In this document: positions 1 through 5,485 of the stretch, in pieces | Position numbering within the stretch: the first letter of the stretch is position 1 | Layout of the letters: each line of letters begins with the position of its first letter | Origin: Planctomycetota bacterium | GTDB lineage: Bacteria; Planctomycetota; Phycisphaerae; WQYP01 | Assembly (NCBI GenBank): GCA_021785155.1 | Contig: JAJYGE010000075.1 | Location: 1 to 5,485 of the forward strand | DNA length: 5,485 nucleotides | Direction: 5' to 3' | The notes under the pieces: model-generated | Databases searched by the model: none | What the model saw: the letters and a program-made list of their open reading frames with translations, nothing else | What the model was told of the DNA's origin: nothing | Made by a program: the position numbers and the translations under genes

Positions 1-309
1 AAGCGGATTATGGGCGGTGCCGGCCATTTATCCAACCCGGAGGCATTGGACCTGATCCGGAAAATTCTGGATCGTACCGCGGAAAAGTATGGGCTGGAAC
101 ATCAGCCGCACCACATTGTACTGTTGCACCGCAGCCGTCAATGCAATTGCCCCATCAGGCTGCGCGCGCTATTTGAAACCGATGCCCGCATCGCACCGAT
201 ACTCACCTTATCGCATCAATTTCAGAGAACCGACTGGCTTGGCACACCAGATCGCAAAGCGTTGCCGGGTGAGCAATTAAGCATGTTCAGTTCCCTGACA
301 ATAAGCTGA
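1..309 (+). CDS. MBL-fold metallo-hydrolase (YycJ/WalJ-like), C-terminal part
   Basis: The reading frame is open from the first base (codons Lys-Arg-Ile precede the first Met at position 10) and ends with TGA at 307-309, so about 102 C-terminal residues are visible and the start lies outside the window. The text GGAGHLSN near the beginning resembles the conserved GHLSN segment of YycJ-type metallo-beta-lactamase-fold phosphodiesterases. It is followed by an HIVLLHRSRQCN stretch, matching the family's late 'HLS..CN' strand, and a PGEQLSMF ending. The zinc-binding HxHxDH motif would lie upstream and cannot be seen. By family knowledge these are soluble metal-dependent hydrolases, some acting on nucleic acids or cyclic phosphodiesters; the substrate here is unknown. 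The gene converges on purH with only 9 nt between stop codons. Assignment rests on the C-terminal motifs alone. Confidence 0.65.
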   Translation, partial: KRIMGGAGHLSNPEALDLIRKILDRTAEKYGLEHQPHHIVLLHRSRQCNCPIRLRALFETDARIAPILTLSHQFQRTDWLGTPDRKALPGEQLSMFSSLTIS

Positions 310-311
310 AG

Positions 312-326
312 GGCACAATCAGTGCC
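312..326. repeat. Small inverted repeat between convergent stop codons
   Basis: The sequence reads GGCAC (312-316), a 5-nt loop, then GTGCC (322-326), a perfect 5-bp stem. It spans the junction of the two convergent genes, with the purH stop codon (319-321) in the loop. There is no T-tract on either side, so it is not a standard intrinsic terminator. It could help end transcription in both directions, or be chance. Confidence 0.3.
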
Positions 327-1905
327 GGAAGTGCCGCACGCCGGTAAATACCAGTACCACATCATGCTGATCGCACAATGCAATGGTCAAATCATCTTTC
401 TTGGATCCACCGGGTTGAATAATGGCCTTGGCCCCCGCCGCAATAAGAATTTCCGGTCCATCCGGGAATGGAAAAAAGGCGTCGGAAGCAGCGGTTGATC
501 CCGCAAGTTTTTCTCCATGGCCATTCTGGCCGGCAAGATCAACGCACAGGCGGCAACTCGTGACGCGACTCATTTGCCCGGCACCCGCGGCGAGAAGCTG
601 GCCATCGCGCACCAGCGTAATGGCATTGCTTTTAACATGCTTGCATGTCAGGGCGGCAAAAGCCAGGTCGCGCCATTGTTTTGCGTCCGGTTGCCGCTTG
701 GAAACAACCTTGGCCGTGGCTTGATCAAATCCGATGCCATCCGCCGTCTGGGCCAGGACCCCGCCGGAGATGGAGCGAAACGTTAATGTTTCCAGGCCCG
801 GCTTTTCCACGCACAGCACCCGGCAATCGGCCCAGCGCTGCTGTAAAAGTGCCAATGCTTCGGTATCGAACGCGGGTGCCAGCAGCACTTCAATGAACCT
901 TTTGCCCGCGACAATTTTTTCCGCCGTGGCCTTATCCACCCGTCGGTTAAACGCGACAATGCCGCCAAATGCCGCGACGGGATCACCGGCATAGGCCAGA
1001 TCAAACGCCTGGGCCAGTGTTGTCGCCGTGGCACAGCCACAGGGATTGGCATGTTTGATAATCGCCGCCGCAGGCTCGGAAAACTCCGATACCAGAGCCA
1101 TGGCGGCATCCGCATCGAGCAGATTCATGTAGGACAGAGCTTTGCCGTGTAATTGCGTGGCTCCGGCAATGCCGCGTTGTTCTCCAGCCGGGGTATACAA
1201 GGCCCCGGCCTGATGCGGGTTTTCGCCATAGCGCAGAGTCTGTTGCAGCCGTAGCACGGGGGCGAGTACCGGCGGCAAGCCGGATGCCGCTTCCGGTGTG
1301 TAATGCGCTTGGAGATAATTGTTAATGGCCGCGTCATAGCGCGCGGTGCGGGCAAAGGCGCTGGCGGCGAGCATATTGCGATATGATAATTGCGTGGCTC
1401 CGTGTTGGCCGCGGAGTTGCGCTATGAGGCTTTCATACTGTGATGCGTCGGTTACCACCGCCACACTGCGATGGTTTTTGGCCGCCGACCGAATCATCGC
1501 CGGTCCGCCAATGTCAATGTTTTCGATGGCGTCTTCCAGCGTGCAATGATCGCGCGCTGTGACCTGCTCAAATGGATAAAGATTCACAATGAGAAGATCA
1601 ATGGCCTGAATGTCATGAGCCTGCATGGCCGCCAGATGTTGCTGATTATCGCGCAACGCCAGCAGGCCGCCATGAACAACTGGATGCAGGGTTTTCACTC
1701 GGCCATCCATCATTTCCGGAAAGCCGGTAATTTGAGAAATATCCTTTACGCTCAACCCGGCCGCCGCGAGAGTTCGGGCGGTGCCCCCGGTAGAAATAAT
1801 TTCGATTGCAAATTCCCGGCTTAAGATTGCGGCCAATTCAATCAGGCCGGTCTTATCAGAAACGGAAATCAGCGCGCGGCGCACAGGTACAAGATCAGGA
1901 TTCAT
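319..1905 (-). CDS. purH: Bifunctional AICAR transformylase / IMP cyclohydrolase PurH
   Basis: This 528-residue cytosolic enzyme catalyses the last two steps of de novo purine synthesis: formylation of AICAR with 10-formyl-tetrahydrofolate, then ring closure of FAICAR to IMP. The N-terminal MGS-like cyclohydrolase domain (about residues 8-200) shows ALISVSDKTG, STGGT (38-42), GRVKTLHP (68-75) and IDIGGP (130-135). The transformylase domain follows with LRYGENPHQ (224-232), GKALSYMN (254-261), the catalytic Lys284-His285 in KHANPCG, AFGGIVAFNR, KHVKSNAI (422-429), GAGQMSR (441-447) and the ending AIIQPGGSKKDD. Length and motif order are those of the intact family, with no missing key residue seen. 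The ATG at 1905 gives the usual short N-terminus before RRALISVSDK. No good Shine-Dalgarno precedes it, so translation may be coupled to the propeller gene, whose stop codon is 26 nt upstream. Confidence 0.97.
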   Translation of the reverse strand: MNPDLVPVRRALISVSDKTGLIELAAILSREFAIEIISTGGTARTLAAAGLSVKDISQITGFPEMMDGRVKTLHPVVHGGLLALRDNQQHLAAMQAHDIQAIDLLIVNLYPFEQVTARDHCTLEDAIENIDIGGPAMIRSAAKNHRSVAVVTDASQYESLIAQLRGQHGATQLSYRNMLAASAFARTARYDAAINNYLQAHYTPEAASGLPPVLAPVLRLQQTLRYGENPHQAGALYTPAGEQRGIAGATQLHGKALSYMNLLDADAAMALVSEFSEPAAAIIKHANPCGCATATTLAQAFDLAYAGDPVAAFGGIVAFNRRVDKATAEKIVAGKRFIEVLLAPAFDTEALALLQQRWADCRVLCVEKPGLETLTFRSISGGVLAQTADGIGFDQATAKVVSKRQPDAKQWRDLAFAALTCKHVKSNAITLVRDGQLLAAGAGQMSRVTSCRLCVDLAGQNGHGEKLAGSTAASDAFFPFPDGPEILIAAGAKAIIQPGGSKKDDLTIALCDQHDVVLVFTGVRHFRH

Positions 1906-1931
1906 TAAAATTACTTTACGCTCAAGTTGTA

Positions 1932-3041
1932 TTATTGTCTTCGCAGCGGCTTAAGTTCTTCTACTTCGCCGTTGACGGAGGCCATAAAAATAATGGATGT
2001 TTTACTGTTACGCATAAAAACCGAAGGCGCATCGTAAGCCATGGACTTCAGCACATGTCCGGTCGTCAGATTCACCACCGCGATGGTCCCGCGCGTTGTG
2101 GCAACGAAAATCTCGCCACCTTTACGACCAACTATGCGGAATCCATTGGGAACAGGTCCCCATTGTTTAAGACCGGTTTTCATGGACAGTGAAAATAATC
2201 CCACGCCACCGGTTGGAACCAGCAAATGGTTTTTCAGAACCAGCGGCGAAAATTCCAGTTCACCCGGCAGCCGGGTAATCCAAGGCGATATGCCCGTGTT
2301 CGCGTCAACCGCATACACATTGCTGTCCATGCAGGGGAAATACACAACCCCGTGTGCCACAGCCGGACTGGCCAGCAGATGACCACCGACGTGGCGTTTC
2401 CAGCCGCCGGTGCCGTCGGCCAAGTCGCGGGCGTAAATAAGCCCGTTGCGGCTGCCGAAAACAACTTCCCCATCGACCACAACGGGATCGGATACAAATG
2501 AATCGCCCCGATCAAGCTGGAACCATAGCTGGCGTGGCGGCCACTTGGCGGATAACGCAGTCATGCGGTCATGCAATGCCCCGATTAAAATTGTATCCTT
2601 GTTCATAATGGGATTGGTGCCCGGTGCCATCAGCAACGACTTGTTATGAATAATAGTGCCATTGCGCGTGTCTAAAATCAGCAGGTGGCCACTGACCAGC
2701 AACATGAACTGGTGCGTTGCGAATGGTTCCGGCCGTGAGATGCTTCCGGCGGTTCCCGGAATTTTAATGGTCCAGCGAATGGTACCCACCTGTGCCCGGA
2801 TGCAGACCATATACCCGTGGCGGGTAAGGATAATTAAGTTGTTTCCCAATTGCCATAATTTCGCAACCGAGTCGCCCGTATGGGAGCCAATACCCACGGG
2901 CAATTCCCAAAGCTGCTCAAAGCCGGCCTTTTTAGCCGCCGCTTTACTGATTGGTGCCGCTGCCTGGACCATGGCGGGTAAACCCATCACCAGTCCCAGC
3001 AGAATCGCCATAAAACCCAGTCGCCATCGCGTGCGATTCAT
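1932..3041 (-). CDS. Secreted PQQ-type (BamB-like) beta-propeller protein
   Basis: This is a 369-residue protein with an N-terminal signal peptide: Arg-rich n-region (residues 2-7), hydrophobic core (about 9-23) and a likely cut near VQA-AA at 27-28. No lipobox cysteine is present, so a soluble periplasmic or exported form is more likely than a lipoprotein. The mature part is built of repeated units in which strands of the type 'xxFGSRNGLIYARD..TG...W' recur near residues 69-96, 112-136, 150-176, 192-220, 232-260, 272-299 and 310-337, with a last strand at 350-365. This suits a seven- or eight-bladed propeller of the PQQ-like repeat superfamily. No quinoprotein dehydrogenase active-site signature was noticed, so a binding or scaffold role like BamB is likelier than an enzyme; the actual partner is unknown. 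A GAGGAG ribosome site at 3049-3054 lies 7 nt before the ATG and fixes the start. The gene is followed 26 nt later by purH on the same strand. Confidence 0.8.
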   Translation of the reverse strand: MNRTRWRLGFMAILLGLVMGLPAMVQAAAPISKAAAKKAGFEQLWELPVGIGSHTGDSVAKLWQLGNNLIILTRHGYMVCIRAQVGTIRWTIKIPGTAGSISRPEPFATHQFMLLVSGHLLILDTRNGTIIHNKSLLMAPGTNPIMNKDTILIGALHDRMTALSAKWPPRQLWFQLDRGDSFVSDPVVVDGEVVFGSRNGLIYARDLADGTGGWKRHVGGHLLASPAVAHGVVYFPCMDSNVYAVDANTGISPWITRLPGELEFSPLVLKNHLLVPTGGVGLFSLSMKTGLKQWGPVPNGFRIVGRKGGEIFVATTRGTIAVVNLTTGHVLKSMAYDAPSVFMRNSKTSIIFMASVNGEVEELKPLRRQ

Positions 3042-3048
3042 TCACAGA

Positions 3049-3054
3049 CTCCTC
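3049..3054 (-). promoter_or_regulatory. Ribosome binding site of the propeller gene
   Basis: The minus strand reads GAGGAG, 7 nt before the ATG at 3041. It is a near-ideal Shine-Dalgarno sequence and supports that start. The downstream purH start has nothing comparable. Confidence 0.75.
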
Positions 3055-3106
3055 ATCGACTTACTACCATTCCGAGCGATTCATCATTATCCCTGTAGCG
3101 CCTGCC

Positions 3107-3136
3107 GATTCCACCGGAATCTCGCGATCCATCGCG
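3107..3136. repeat. Two back-to-back short inverted repeats in the propeller gene leader
   Basis: GATTCC-ACC-GGAATC (3107-3121) is a perfect 6-bp stem with a 3-nt loop. One base later CGCGAT-CC-ATCGCG (3123-3136) is a second perfect 6-bp palindrome; as RNA it would fold with 5 pairs and a 4-nt loop. They lie 65 nt upstream of the propeller ATG. If transcription begins at the candidate promoters near 3233-3275, both would be in the 5' untranslated leader. Neither is followed by a T-tract on the minus strand, so a terminator is unlikely. They could be operators or leader hairpins; function is not known. Confidence 0.4.
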
Positions 3137-3232
3137 TTTCAGTTGTCGGCATTTCCTGGTTCATTCGCACCGTTTCCGGCTGGTGAACTCATTTTTGCAA
3201 CGCACAGACCGTTTACAGGCTTAGCCCGCCGG

Positions 3233-3275
3233 ATAATAAACAGTGTCATCTTACCGGCAACCCCGGAAGGGTCAA
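3233..3275 (-). promoter_or_regulatory. Candidate sigma70-type promoter(s) for the propeller-purH transcript
   Basis: Two overlapping hexamer pairs are visible on the minus strand. The first is TTGACC (3275-3270), a 16-nt spacer, then TAAGAT (3253-3248). The second is TTGCCG (3260-3255), a 16-nt spacer, then TATTAT (3238-3233). A run of seven T (3283-3277) just upstream could act as an UP-like element. Either would give a leader of roughly 190-200 nt. This is the only sizeable gap upstream of the propeller and purH genes on this strand. The match is by eye, and sigma preferences of this organism are unknown. Confidence 0.3.
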
Positions 3276-3335
3276 CAAAAAAACAAGGGAACTTTCACAA
3301 TTTATCATTTTCCGCTGTCCGCGCCATGCTGGCGG

Positions 3336-4259
3336 TTACGCCAAACCTGCGGTCAGCATTTTCTTAAATTCGGCCAATCGGGCCGCCACGGCGACCTTAT
3401 TGGCTTTTTTCAGCCCGTCCAGCGAAAAGCCCTGGATCGTGAAACTGGCCATCACCGTTCCCGCCGCCACCGCCTGTTTAACATGTACCGGCGACCATTT
3501 TGGCAGCCCGGCAAGATACCCCAGCATGCCTCCGGCAAAGCTGTCGCCGGCCCCCGTCGGGTCGATGACTTTTTCGGTCGGATAGGCCGGCATGGCAAAA
3601 AGCAGATCGCCGTAGGCCGTCAGGCAGCCGTGTTCTCCTTTTTTCAGCACGACCATACGAGGGCCTGATGGCTTGAGCATTTTGCGAATCTGTTTCATCG
3701 CGGCCACCAGATTAACCTCACCGGTCATCAGGCGGGCTTCCAGATCATTAAGTACCAGGCCATCAACCTTTTTCAGGCTGGCGATCAATTCCTTCTGATA
3801 CTGACTGATCCACAGGTCGCGTGTATCAGCCACCACCAGTTTCGGAGCTTTTACCTGCGCAAGAAGTTCCATCTGCAATGCGGGATGGGTGGCCGCGAGA
3901 AATACGATTTTGGAATCTTTGAATTGCGCCGGCACCGTGGGAGTTTTTTCGGCCAGCACGTTAAGAACTACAGCGGTCGTGGTCGCTTCATTCATGGTCG
4001 GATCATAACTTCCGCTCCAGCGGAAAGTCTTGCTCCCGGCCCGGCGTTCCAGGCCGGCGATATCAACATTGGGGTGCTTAAATGCCTTATCAAAGGACTT
4101 GGGACAATCATCGCCCACCACAGCCACGAGGCGAACTTTGGCAAAGTTCGCCGCCGCCCAACTGAAATAAACCGCTGAACCTCCGATGATATTTTCGCGC
4201 TTTCCGTGCGGCGTAGTGACACAATCAATACCAATCGAACCGGTAACCAGCAGGGACAT
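3336..4259 (-). CDS. PfkB/ribokinase-family kinase, substrate unknown
   Basis: This 307-residue cytosolic kinase transfers phosphate from ATP (by family) to a sugar- or nucleoside-type hydroxyl. Visible family marks are GSIGIDCV at the N-terminus with a substrate-site Asp at 12, GGSAVYFSWAAANF (26-39, the first PfkB signature region), VVGDD (47-51), the NDLE motif (171-174, NxxE type), VVLKKGEHG (203-211) and the second PfkB signature DPTGAGDSFAGG (233-244) with Asp239 as catalytic base. Length is typical and complete. The start at ATG 4259 is chosen because AAAGGA sits 6-7 nt upstream; a TTG at 4265 is in frame but only 1-2 nt from that site. The overall text, including the KTFRWSG segment, resembles a conserved PfkB subfamily usually labelled only 'sugar kinase'. 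A link with purine metabolism through nearby purH would be speculation, as 294 nt and another gene lie between. Confidence 0.88.
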   Translation of the reverse strand: MSLLVTGSIGIDCVTTPHGKRENIIGGSAVYFSWAAANFAKVRLVAVVGDDCPKSFDKAFKHPNVDIAGLERRAGSKTFRWSGSYDPTMNEATTTAVVLNVLAEKTPTVPAQFKDSKIVFLAATHPALQMELLAQVKAPKLVVADTRDLWISQYQKELIASLKKVDGLVLNDLEARLMTGEVNLVAAMKQIRKMLKPSGPRMVVLKKGEHGCLTAYGDLLFAMPAYPTEKVIDPTGAGDSFAGGMLGYLAGLPKWSPVHVKQAVAAGTVMASFTIQGFSLDGLKKANKVAVAARLAEFKKMLTAGLA

Positions 4260-4321
4260 AGGCAATTCCTTTCAAACACAACGTATCATCGCCGCCATCG
4301 CAGCGTCGAGCCTGTTTTCAT

Positions 4322-4350
4322 AGAATAGCCGATCTGTTGTATTCCGTCAC
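4322..4350 (-). promoter_or_regulatory. Candidate promoter of the PfkB kinase
   Basis: On the minus strand GTGACG (4350-4345) is followed after 17 nt by TATTCT (4327-4322), a moderate match to both sigma70 hexamers with ideal spacing. It would give a leader of roughly 55 nt that includes the 10-bp element at 4277-4286. This is a by-eye match. Confidence 0.28.
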
Positions 4351-4399
4351 CGCGCCATAGGTTCCACCTTCCATTATTGGTTACGACATTTATGGTCGC

Positions 4400-4428
4400 G
4401 GGACAATCCCCCGGTTTGTGCGTAAACT
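4400..4428 (+). promoter_or_regulatory. Candidate promoter of the redox-gene remnants
   Basis: GGGACA (4400-4405), a 17-nt spacer, then TAAACT (4423-4428) is a moderate sigma70-like match. The 10-bp element at 4429-4438 would begin directly after the -10 and overlap the transcription start. An AAGGG ribosome site (4467-4471) lies 8 nt before the ATG at 4480, so the expression signals of the broken gene appear to survive. Confidence 0.28.
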
Positions 4429-4479
4429 ATACGTTGTGCTTTAGAGGCTCCAATACAGGAACGTGTAAGGGATTGCAAG

Positions 4480-4760
4480 ATGAAAAATACAAATCAGGGT
4501 TCACAGGTCGGATTCATCGCGCCTGATTTCACCTTGCCGGAAGCGCCTGGAAAAAATTGGACGCTTAGCCAAACGCTTGGCCGGCCACGTGTTCTGGTGT
4601 ATATCGCAATGATGACGGTATTTGCGAGCGGGCGATTTTTGTGCTGGACGCATCAGGTGTCATTCGTTGGCGTTATGTATCACCCATTGAAATAAACCCC
4701 GGAGCCGACGGTATTTTACATGCTCTCGAAGCGTTAAAACCCGTCAATTTCCAATCATAA
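4480..4760 (+). pseudogene. Broken peroxiredoxin (AhpC/TSA-like) gene, middle deleted
   Basis: The 5' part (4480 to about 4603) encodes VGFIAPDFTLPEAPGKNW and GRPRVLVYI, the first strands of an AhpC/TSA peroxiredoxin. After about Tyr41 the frame runs on into unrelated residues and stops at 4693-4695. In a different frame (4611-4760, stop TAA 4758-4760) the text DDGICERAIFVLDASGVIRW, then YVSPIEINPGADGILHALEAL, is the family's C-terminal end ('eRaxFVxDxxGvIRW'). The two halves fit one gene that lost its centre, including the region of the peroxidatic cysteine, by an internal deletion between about 4603 and 4611 that also shifted the frame. About 90 family residues remain, against roughly 150-180 usual for intact members. 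The first half alone (71 codons) cannot form a working peroxiredoxin. The break could be real decay or an assembly error. Confidence 0.75.
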
Positions 4761-4772
4761 CTGAGACACCTT

Positions 4773-4985
4773 ATGCGCATAGAATCGCCCCGCCCGGCCC
4801 TTACGCCGCCCTTGGGGCCGGAAGATCATATTCTCGGTTCAGATAAAGACGTTCTGGAACTCGTTACCCAACAAGTCATCCGCGCACTGGATGAAAACCA
4901 ATTTGGAGACGTCATTCGCCGTCATGTCGCCAGCGGCTTGCGCAGCGGTGTAAATACCACACCCACGTTTGATGTGGATCACTAA
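4773..4985 (+). pseudogene. Truncated DsbA-like thioredoxin-fold gene lacking the CxxC region
   Basis: The 70-codon frame begins with LTPPLGPEDHILGS (residues 10-23), the usual opening of DsbA-family (thioredoxin_4) proteins just before the strand that leads to the Cys-x-x-Cys site. It then jumps directly to DKDVLELV and DENQFGDVIRRHVASGLRSG, which fit the late helices, and VNTTPTF (60-66) with the cis-proline Pro64. No cysteine occurs anywhere in the product. Roughly the middle hundred residues of a normal member appear missing, and the protein stops at residue 70, soon after TPTF, where family members continue with a final strand and helix. The frame is kept across the internal junction. 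It starts 12 nt after the stop of the broken peroxiredoxin frame, as in an operon, with only a weak GAG ribosome site (4763-4765). Its stop is 19 nt from the convergent hemD stop. A functional tiny protein is possible but unlikely. Confidence 0.7.
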
Positions 4986-5004
4986 CTTGTGCGCGGTCAC
5001 AGCA

Positions 5005-5485
5005 TTATTTTCCGGTGCGGTTTGCTTTTATTTTCAGCGCCTCACTTAACAGCGTTTCCACCATGCCGGGAATATCATGCTGTTGTGCTTCGGCGGTGGG
5101 GGGCCAGCCCAGAGAGTCCATGGCCTTGGAGGTCATCGGGCCGATGGAAAGGCGTTTGCACTTGCCGACGGCTGCGTGCAAATCTTCCGGCAATATGATA
5201 TGGAGATTTTTTGCGGTGGAGGCACTGGTAAATGTTATCCAGTCCAGGGTGCCATTGCGGATGGCTTCAATGGCCGACTGCGGCAGAGAATCGGGAGTGC
5301 GGGTTTGGTAAACCGGCACATCGTCAACCTCAGCGTGAGCCTTGCGCAGCATATCCACCAGTGCCGGACGGGCAATTTCGGCACGCAACAGCAAAAAGCG
5401 AGTGCCGCTTAAATTCATTTCCGTATCTTGGTCCGGATCATCGCGCGTATTGTGGCCAAAATATTGGATCAGTTCACTGGCCAGT
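5005..5485 (-). CDS. hemD: Uroporphyrinogen-III synthase (HemD), C-terminal part
   Basis: HemD closes and isomerises hydroxymethylbilane to uroporphyrinogen III in the cytosol, a step of heme, siroheme and corrin synthesis. The frame is open to the window edge and 159 residues are visible, ending with TAA at 5005-5007. The first Met in this frame (5418) is internal: the 22 codons before it are open, read like the family's helix preceding the linker (LASELIQYFG), and no ribosome site precedes that ATG. Family marks are SGTRFLLLRAEIARPALVDML ('r.Llpra..aR..L', about residues 26-46), AEVDDVPVYQT, the TFTSAST motif (84-90) and SIGPMTS (113-119) followed by a PPT...DIPGMVETLL ending. HemD sequences are poorly conserved, but this set of motifs in order is convincing. 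Whether the missing N-terminus is fused to a methyltransferase, as in some bacteria, cannot be seen. Confidence 0.88.
   Translation of the reverse strand, partial: LASELIQYFGHNTRDDPDQDTEMNLSGTRFLLLRAEIARPALVDMLRKAHAEVDDVPVYQTRTPDSLPQSAIEAIRNGTLDWITFTSASTAKNLHIILPEDLHAAVGKCKRLSIGPMTSKAMDSLGWPPTAEAQQHDIPGMVETLLSEALKIKANRTGK

Larger units (their letters stand above)
4277..4438. promoter_or_regulatory. Paired 10-bp element in the divergent intergenic region
   Basis: CACAACGTAT (4277-4286) and ATACGTTGTG (4429-4438) are exact reverse complements, so each divergent gene has ATACGTTGTG in its own sense direction: 17 nt before the kinase ATG and 41 nt before the redoxin-remnant ATG. In sense orientation the likeness extends to 16 of 19 bases, ending in AAAGG for the kinase (part of its ribosome site) and AGAGG for the other gene. 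This could be a shared operator or a duplicated leader. Within a 220-nt gap such a pair is uncommon by chance, but this is judged only from base counts. Confidence 0.4.

Noticed and set aside
783..1115. 110-codon minus-strand frame within purH, and several plus-strand frames over purH, the propeller and kinase genes
   Set aside because: They overlap well-supported genes in other frames, have Arg/Pro/Ser-rich shadow composition and show no recognisable family motifs.
1744..1925. 12-bp direct repeat CTTTACGCTCAA at 1744-1755 and 1914-1925
   Set aside because: About one exact 12-mer repeat is expected by chance in a window of this size; one copy lies inside purH coding sequence and no further pattern goes with it.
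3277..3283. Run of seven T on the minus strand as a terminator of the kinase gene
   Set aside because: No stem precedes it on the minus strand. The nearest hairpin (CGCCA-TGC-TGGCG, 3322-3334) is only 5 bp and about 38 nt away.
4260..4265. TTG at 4265 as the kinase start
   Set aside because: It is only 1-2 nt from the AAAGGA ribosome site, whereas the ATG at 4259 has correct spacing and gives the normal family N-terminus.
4987..5002. Short hairpin TGTG...CACA between the DsbA-like remnant and hemD
   Set aside because: It has only 4 pairs plus a wobble pair and no T-tract, too weak to call a terminator.
5005..5418. HemD as a complete short gene starting at ATG 5418
   Set aside because: The frame is open for 22 more codons to the window edge, the upstream residues look like HemD, and no ribosome site precedes this ATG, so the Met is internal.

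Overview
This is an ordinary bacterial chromosomal segment of moderate G+C content with tightly packed genes. No mobile element, CRISPR array, tRNA or rRNA was seen. The protein styles (a YycJ-like metallo-hydrolase, a secreted PQQ-type propeller, an orphan PfkB kinase, a peroxiredoxin next to a DsbA-like gene) would fit a Planctomycetota/Phycisphaerae-like or similar Gram-negative-type bacterium. That placement is a weak inference from memory of related proteins, not something the sequence proves.

Layout. The left edge (1-309, +) is the C-terminal end of a metallo-beta-lactamase-fold hydrolase. It converges, 9 nt apart, on purH (319-1905, -), which makes IMP in the last two steps of purine synthesis. 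Upstream of purH on the same strand, 26 nt away, lies a gene for a secreted or periplasmic beta-propeller protein (1932-3041, -); the two probably share a transcript. A 294-nt gap (3042-3335) holds candidate promoters and two back-to-back small inverted repeats in the propeller gene's leader. Next is a PfkB-family kinase (3336-4259, -) of unknown substrate.

A 220-nt divergent region (4260-4479) separates the kinase from two rightward genes. It carries a 10-bp sequence present once in front of each divergent gene, in the same orientation relative to transcription. The two rightward genes are both broken. The first is a peroxiredoxin-like gene (4480-4760) that lost its middle and is out of frame. 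The second is a DsbA-like thioredoxin-fold gene (4773-4985) that kept its ends but lost the section that would hold the CxxC site. The right edge (5005-5485, -) is the C-terminal part of uroporphyrinogen-III synthase (HemD), continuing beyond the window.

The point most worth a second look is the pair of adjacent thiol-redox genes that have each lost the catalytic-cysteine section by internal deletion, together with the shared sequence between the divergent starts. No clearly new biological system is visible; the intact genes are housekeeping or common families.
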